Positions 22,326-23,874 of a DNA stretch of 23,874 bases are shown piece after piece. The stretch's first letter is position 1; each line of letters opens with the position of its first letter. The notes beneath the pieces are model-generated. The model worked only from the letters and a program-made list of their open reading frames with translations. It made no database searches and was not told the origin of the DNA. The translations under genes and the position numbers were made by a program. Origin of the DNA: Opitutia bacterium UBA977 (GTDB taxonomy: Bacteria > Verrucomicrobiota > Verrucomicrobiia > Opitutales > Coraliomargaritaceae); assembly GCA_002292345.1 (NCBI GenBank), contig DBBT01000119.1:18051-41924 (forward strand), written 5' to 3'.

Positions 22326-23874
22326 CTAGGCTGCGAAAAATTCTGTTTCGTGAATGGGGGTTTTGGTATATGCGCTGATGCCACGGTGGTTTGCAGCTAA
22401 TCGAAGCAGCAATTTAAAAATCAATTCGCGTTGTGATTCAAGACCCAACTTTGCAGCAATCGCATCTGTAGTTTGAGCGTTGCTGCCGTTGGCGATGACC
22501 TCGGCGACGATTTTTTGTTCGATTTCCAAAACCGTGGCTGCGGCTGCCTTGCCTGCTTCAACACCTGGTTGGTGGTAAGCGTTGATGTTGACGAGGCTCG
22601 CGTAGAGGCCGACGGCGCGTTCGAAGAGCGCGATAAGCTGGCCGACTGCTTCGGGTGTGACCTCTTTGATGGTGATGGTGATCGATTGGCGGCCATTGTC
22701 ATATAGTGCATCGCGGGTGCCGAGGAAGAAGCCCTGCAAGAAGTCGCCGCTAGTGAAGCCGGGTTCGACTTCGATCGAGTCGCCGTCGCGATCCTTGAGT
22801 ACTTCGATGAAAGTGGCGAAGAAGTTGTGCACACCTTCGCGGAGTTGCTGTACGTAAGCGTGTTGGTCAGTGGAACCCTTGTTGCCATAAACGGCGATGC
22901 CTTGGTGTACGAATTTGCCGTCGAGATCTTTTTCTTTGCCGAGCGATTCCATGACGAGCTGCTGTAAGTATTTGGAGAAAAGCATGAGGCGATCCTTATA
23001 AGGCAGGACGACCATGTCCTTGGCGCCTTTACCGTCGGTCGCGTAATACCACATCAGCGCGAGTAGAGCTGCTGGATTCTTAGTGGTGTCTGTCGAACGT
23101 GTGGCGATGTCCATCGCTTTTGCGCCAGCCAGCATACGGTCGATGTCGAGACCTTGGATGGCAGCAGGGAAGAGGCCCACCGCCGCAAGTTCTGAGGTGC
23201 GGCCACCGACCCAGTCCCACATCGGCAAGAAGTCGAGCCAGTTATTTTCCTTGGAGATTTGGTGAAGTTTACTGCCTTCGCCAGTGATGGCGATGGCGTG
23301 TTCGGCAAAGCTGAGGCCGGCTACCCGATAGGCGGTCTCGGCTTCGAGCATGCCGTTGCGTGTTTCGGGGGTACCGCCGGACTTGGAGATGACCACGGCG
23401 AGTGTTTCACCGAGTTGACCGTCGAGTGCGTCGAGTGTGCGATCGAGGCCATTCGGGTCAGTGTTGTCGAAAAAGAACAGTTTGATCTTATCTGTCTTCG
23501 GACCACCTAGCGCATCCGCGACGAATTGTGGGCCGAGTGCCGAGCCGCCAATGCCAATCACGAGAAGGTTCTTAAAGGCGCCGTTGGCACCTTTTAGCGC
23601 ACCGTTGTGTACGTCAGCGGCAATCAGCTTGATTTTGCCGAGACAGGCTTCGATCTCAGCGCCGATATCGGCATTTGGTGCCAGTGCGGCATGGCGCAAC
23701 CAGTAGTGACCCACCATACGTCCTTCGTCTGGGTTCGAGATTGCGCCCGCTTCAAGTGCTTGCATCGCGGTAAATGCAGCCTGCATGCGCGACTCCATTT
23801 CCGATAGGAAAGTGTCACCGAAGTCGATCCGGCTAGTGTCGATCGCGAAGTCGAGCTCGTTAATATGAAGATAG
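22326..23874 (-). CDS. pgi: Glucose-6-phosphate isomerase (5' partial)
   Basis: Interconverts glucose-6-phosphate and fructose-6-phosphate in glycolysis and gluconeogenesis. The frame stays open to the window edge; the ATG at 23798 is internal, because the codons before it ([19 protein letters not shown]) also fit the protein, so the true start lies outside. Family signatures: [17 protein letters not shown] near the N-terminus, [32 protein letters not shown] (sugar-phosphate loop), [35 protein letters not shown], the catalytic region [18 protein letters not shown] with His, and the C-terminal [17 protein letters not shown] with Lys. This is the long bacterial form with KGSTDQHA, common in verrucomicrobia and cyanobacteria. 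It is the first visible gene of a pgi, coiled-coil and small lipoprotein transcript. Confidence 0.96.
   Translation of the reverse strand, partial: YLHINELDFAIDTSRIDFGDTFLSEMESRMQAAFTAMQALEAGAISNPDEGRMVGHYWLRHAALAPNADIGAEIEACLGKIKLIAADVHNGALKGANGAFKNLLVIGIGGSALGPQFVADALGGPKTDKIKLFFFDNTDPNGLDRTLDALDGQLGETLAVVISKSGGTPETRNGMLEAETAYRVAGLSFAEHAIAITGEGSKLHQISKENNWLDFLPMWDWVGGRTSELAAVGLFPAAIQGLDIDRMLAGAKAMDIATRSTDTTKNPAALLALMWYYATDGKGAKDMVVLPYKDRLMLFSKYLQQLVMESLGKEKDLDGKFVHQGIAVYGNKGSTDQHAYVQQLREGVHNFFATFIEVLKDRDGDSIEVEPGFTSGDFLQGFFLGTRDALYDNGRQSITITIKEVTPEAVGQLIALFERAVGLYASLVNINAYHQPGVEAGKAAAATVLEIEQKIVAEVIANGSNAQTTDAIAAKLGLESQRELIFKLLLRLAANHRGISAYTKTPIHETEFFAA

Noticed and set aside
22292..22384. 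Extended N-terminus of the coiled-coil protein
   Set aside because: It overlaps the end of pgi and would push the membrane anchor inside the protein; ATG 22291 fits better.

Overview
The window is a stretch of bacterial chromosome packed with housekeeping genes. It most likely comes from the Verrucomicrobiota, class Opitutae (Puniceicoccales / Coraliomargarita-like marine relatives). This placement is inference from several signs. There is a stand-alone SWIB/MDM2-domain protein, a family otherwise best known from chlamydiae, verrucomicrobia and eukaryotes. IF-1 has an arginine-rich tail. A tiny lipoprotein carries a PWSRPADWEGG-type tail. Almost no start codon is preceded by a Shine-Dalgarno sequence. 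G+C looks roughly even. No rRNA, tRNA, CRISPR array, transposase or phage gene is visible, and no gene-free stretch exceeds about 300 bases (the longest is 20196-20484).

Layout, left to right. 1-1358 (+): the C-terminal tail of a sensor histidine kinase, then an unrecognised lipoprotein. 1445-4891 (-): a tetrapyrrole/cytochrome cluster transcribed as YkgJ-like Cys-cluster protein, ferrochelatase, CcsA/HemX-like membrane protein, glutamyl-tRNA reductase; the last two overlap by 4 bases. 4992-5888 (+): miaA. 5926-7407 (-): an ECF sigma factor followed 3 bases later by a membrane anti-sigma-like protein. 7475-8563 (-): queA, divergent from a SNF2 helicase (8712-11285, +) with a good sigma-70-like promoter. 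11403-13105 (-): nif3-like, aroQ and SWIB genes ending in an intrinsic terminator. 13208-14002 (+): tcdA. 14018-16871 (-): a PilU-like ATPase, PilT and a small membrane protein, probably one operon. 17113-17821 (-): sodA with its terminator. 17995-18519 (-): tadA. 18695-19025 (+): infA with terminator. 19233-20254 (+): cysK with terminator. 20485-21183 (-): rsmI. 21222-23874 (-): pgi (5' end outside the window), an anchored coiled-coil protein, a 48-residue lipoprotein and a terminator.

Shared themes. Several genes act on tRNA or rRNA or on initiation (miaA, queA, tcdA, tadA, rsmI, infA). The heme cluster joins the first committed step (HemA) and the last step (HemH) with a cytochrome c assembly-type membrane protein. 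PilT and the PilU-like protein would power pilus retraction.

No obvious new multi-gene defence or mobile system is present. The items most worth a second look are: an in-frame His/Asp-rich tail lying directly behind the stop codon of the anti-sigma gene; a 48-codon lipoprotein gene too short for most gene callers; a modular multi-hairpin intergenic repeat present at two loci; replaced residues in MiaA; a Cys-rich insertion in ferrochelatase; and the near-complete absence of Shine-Dalgarno sequences.
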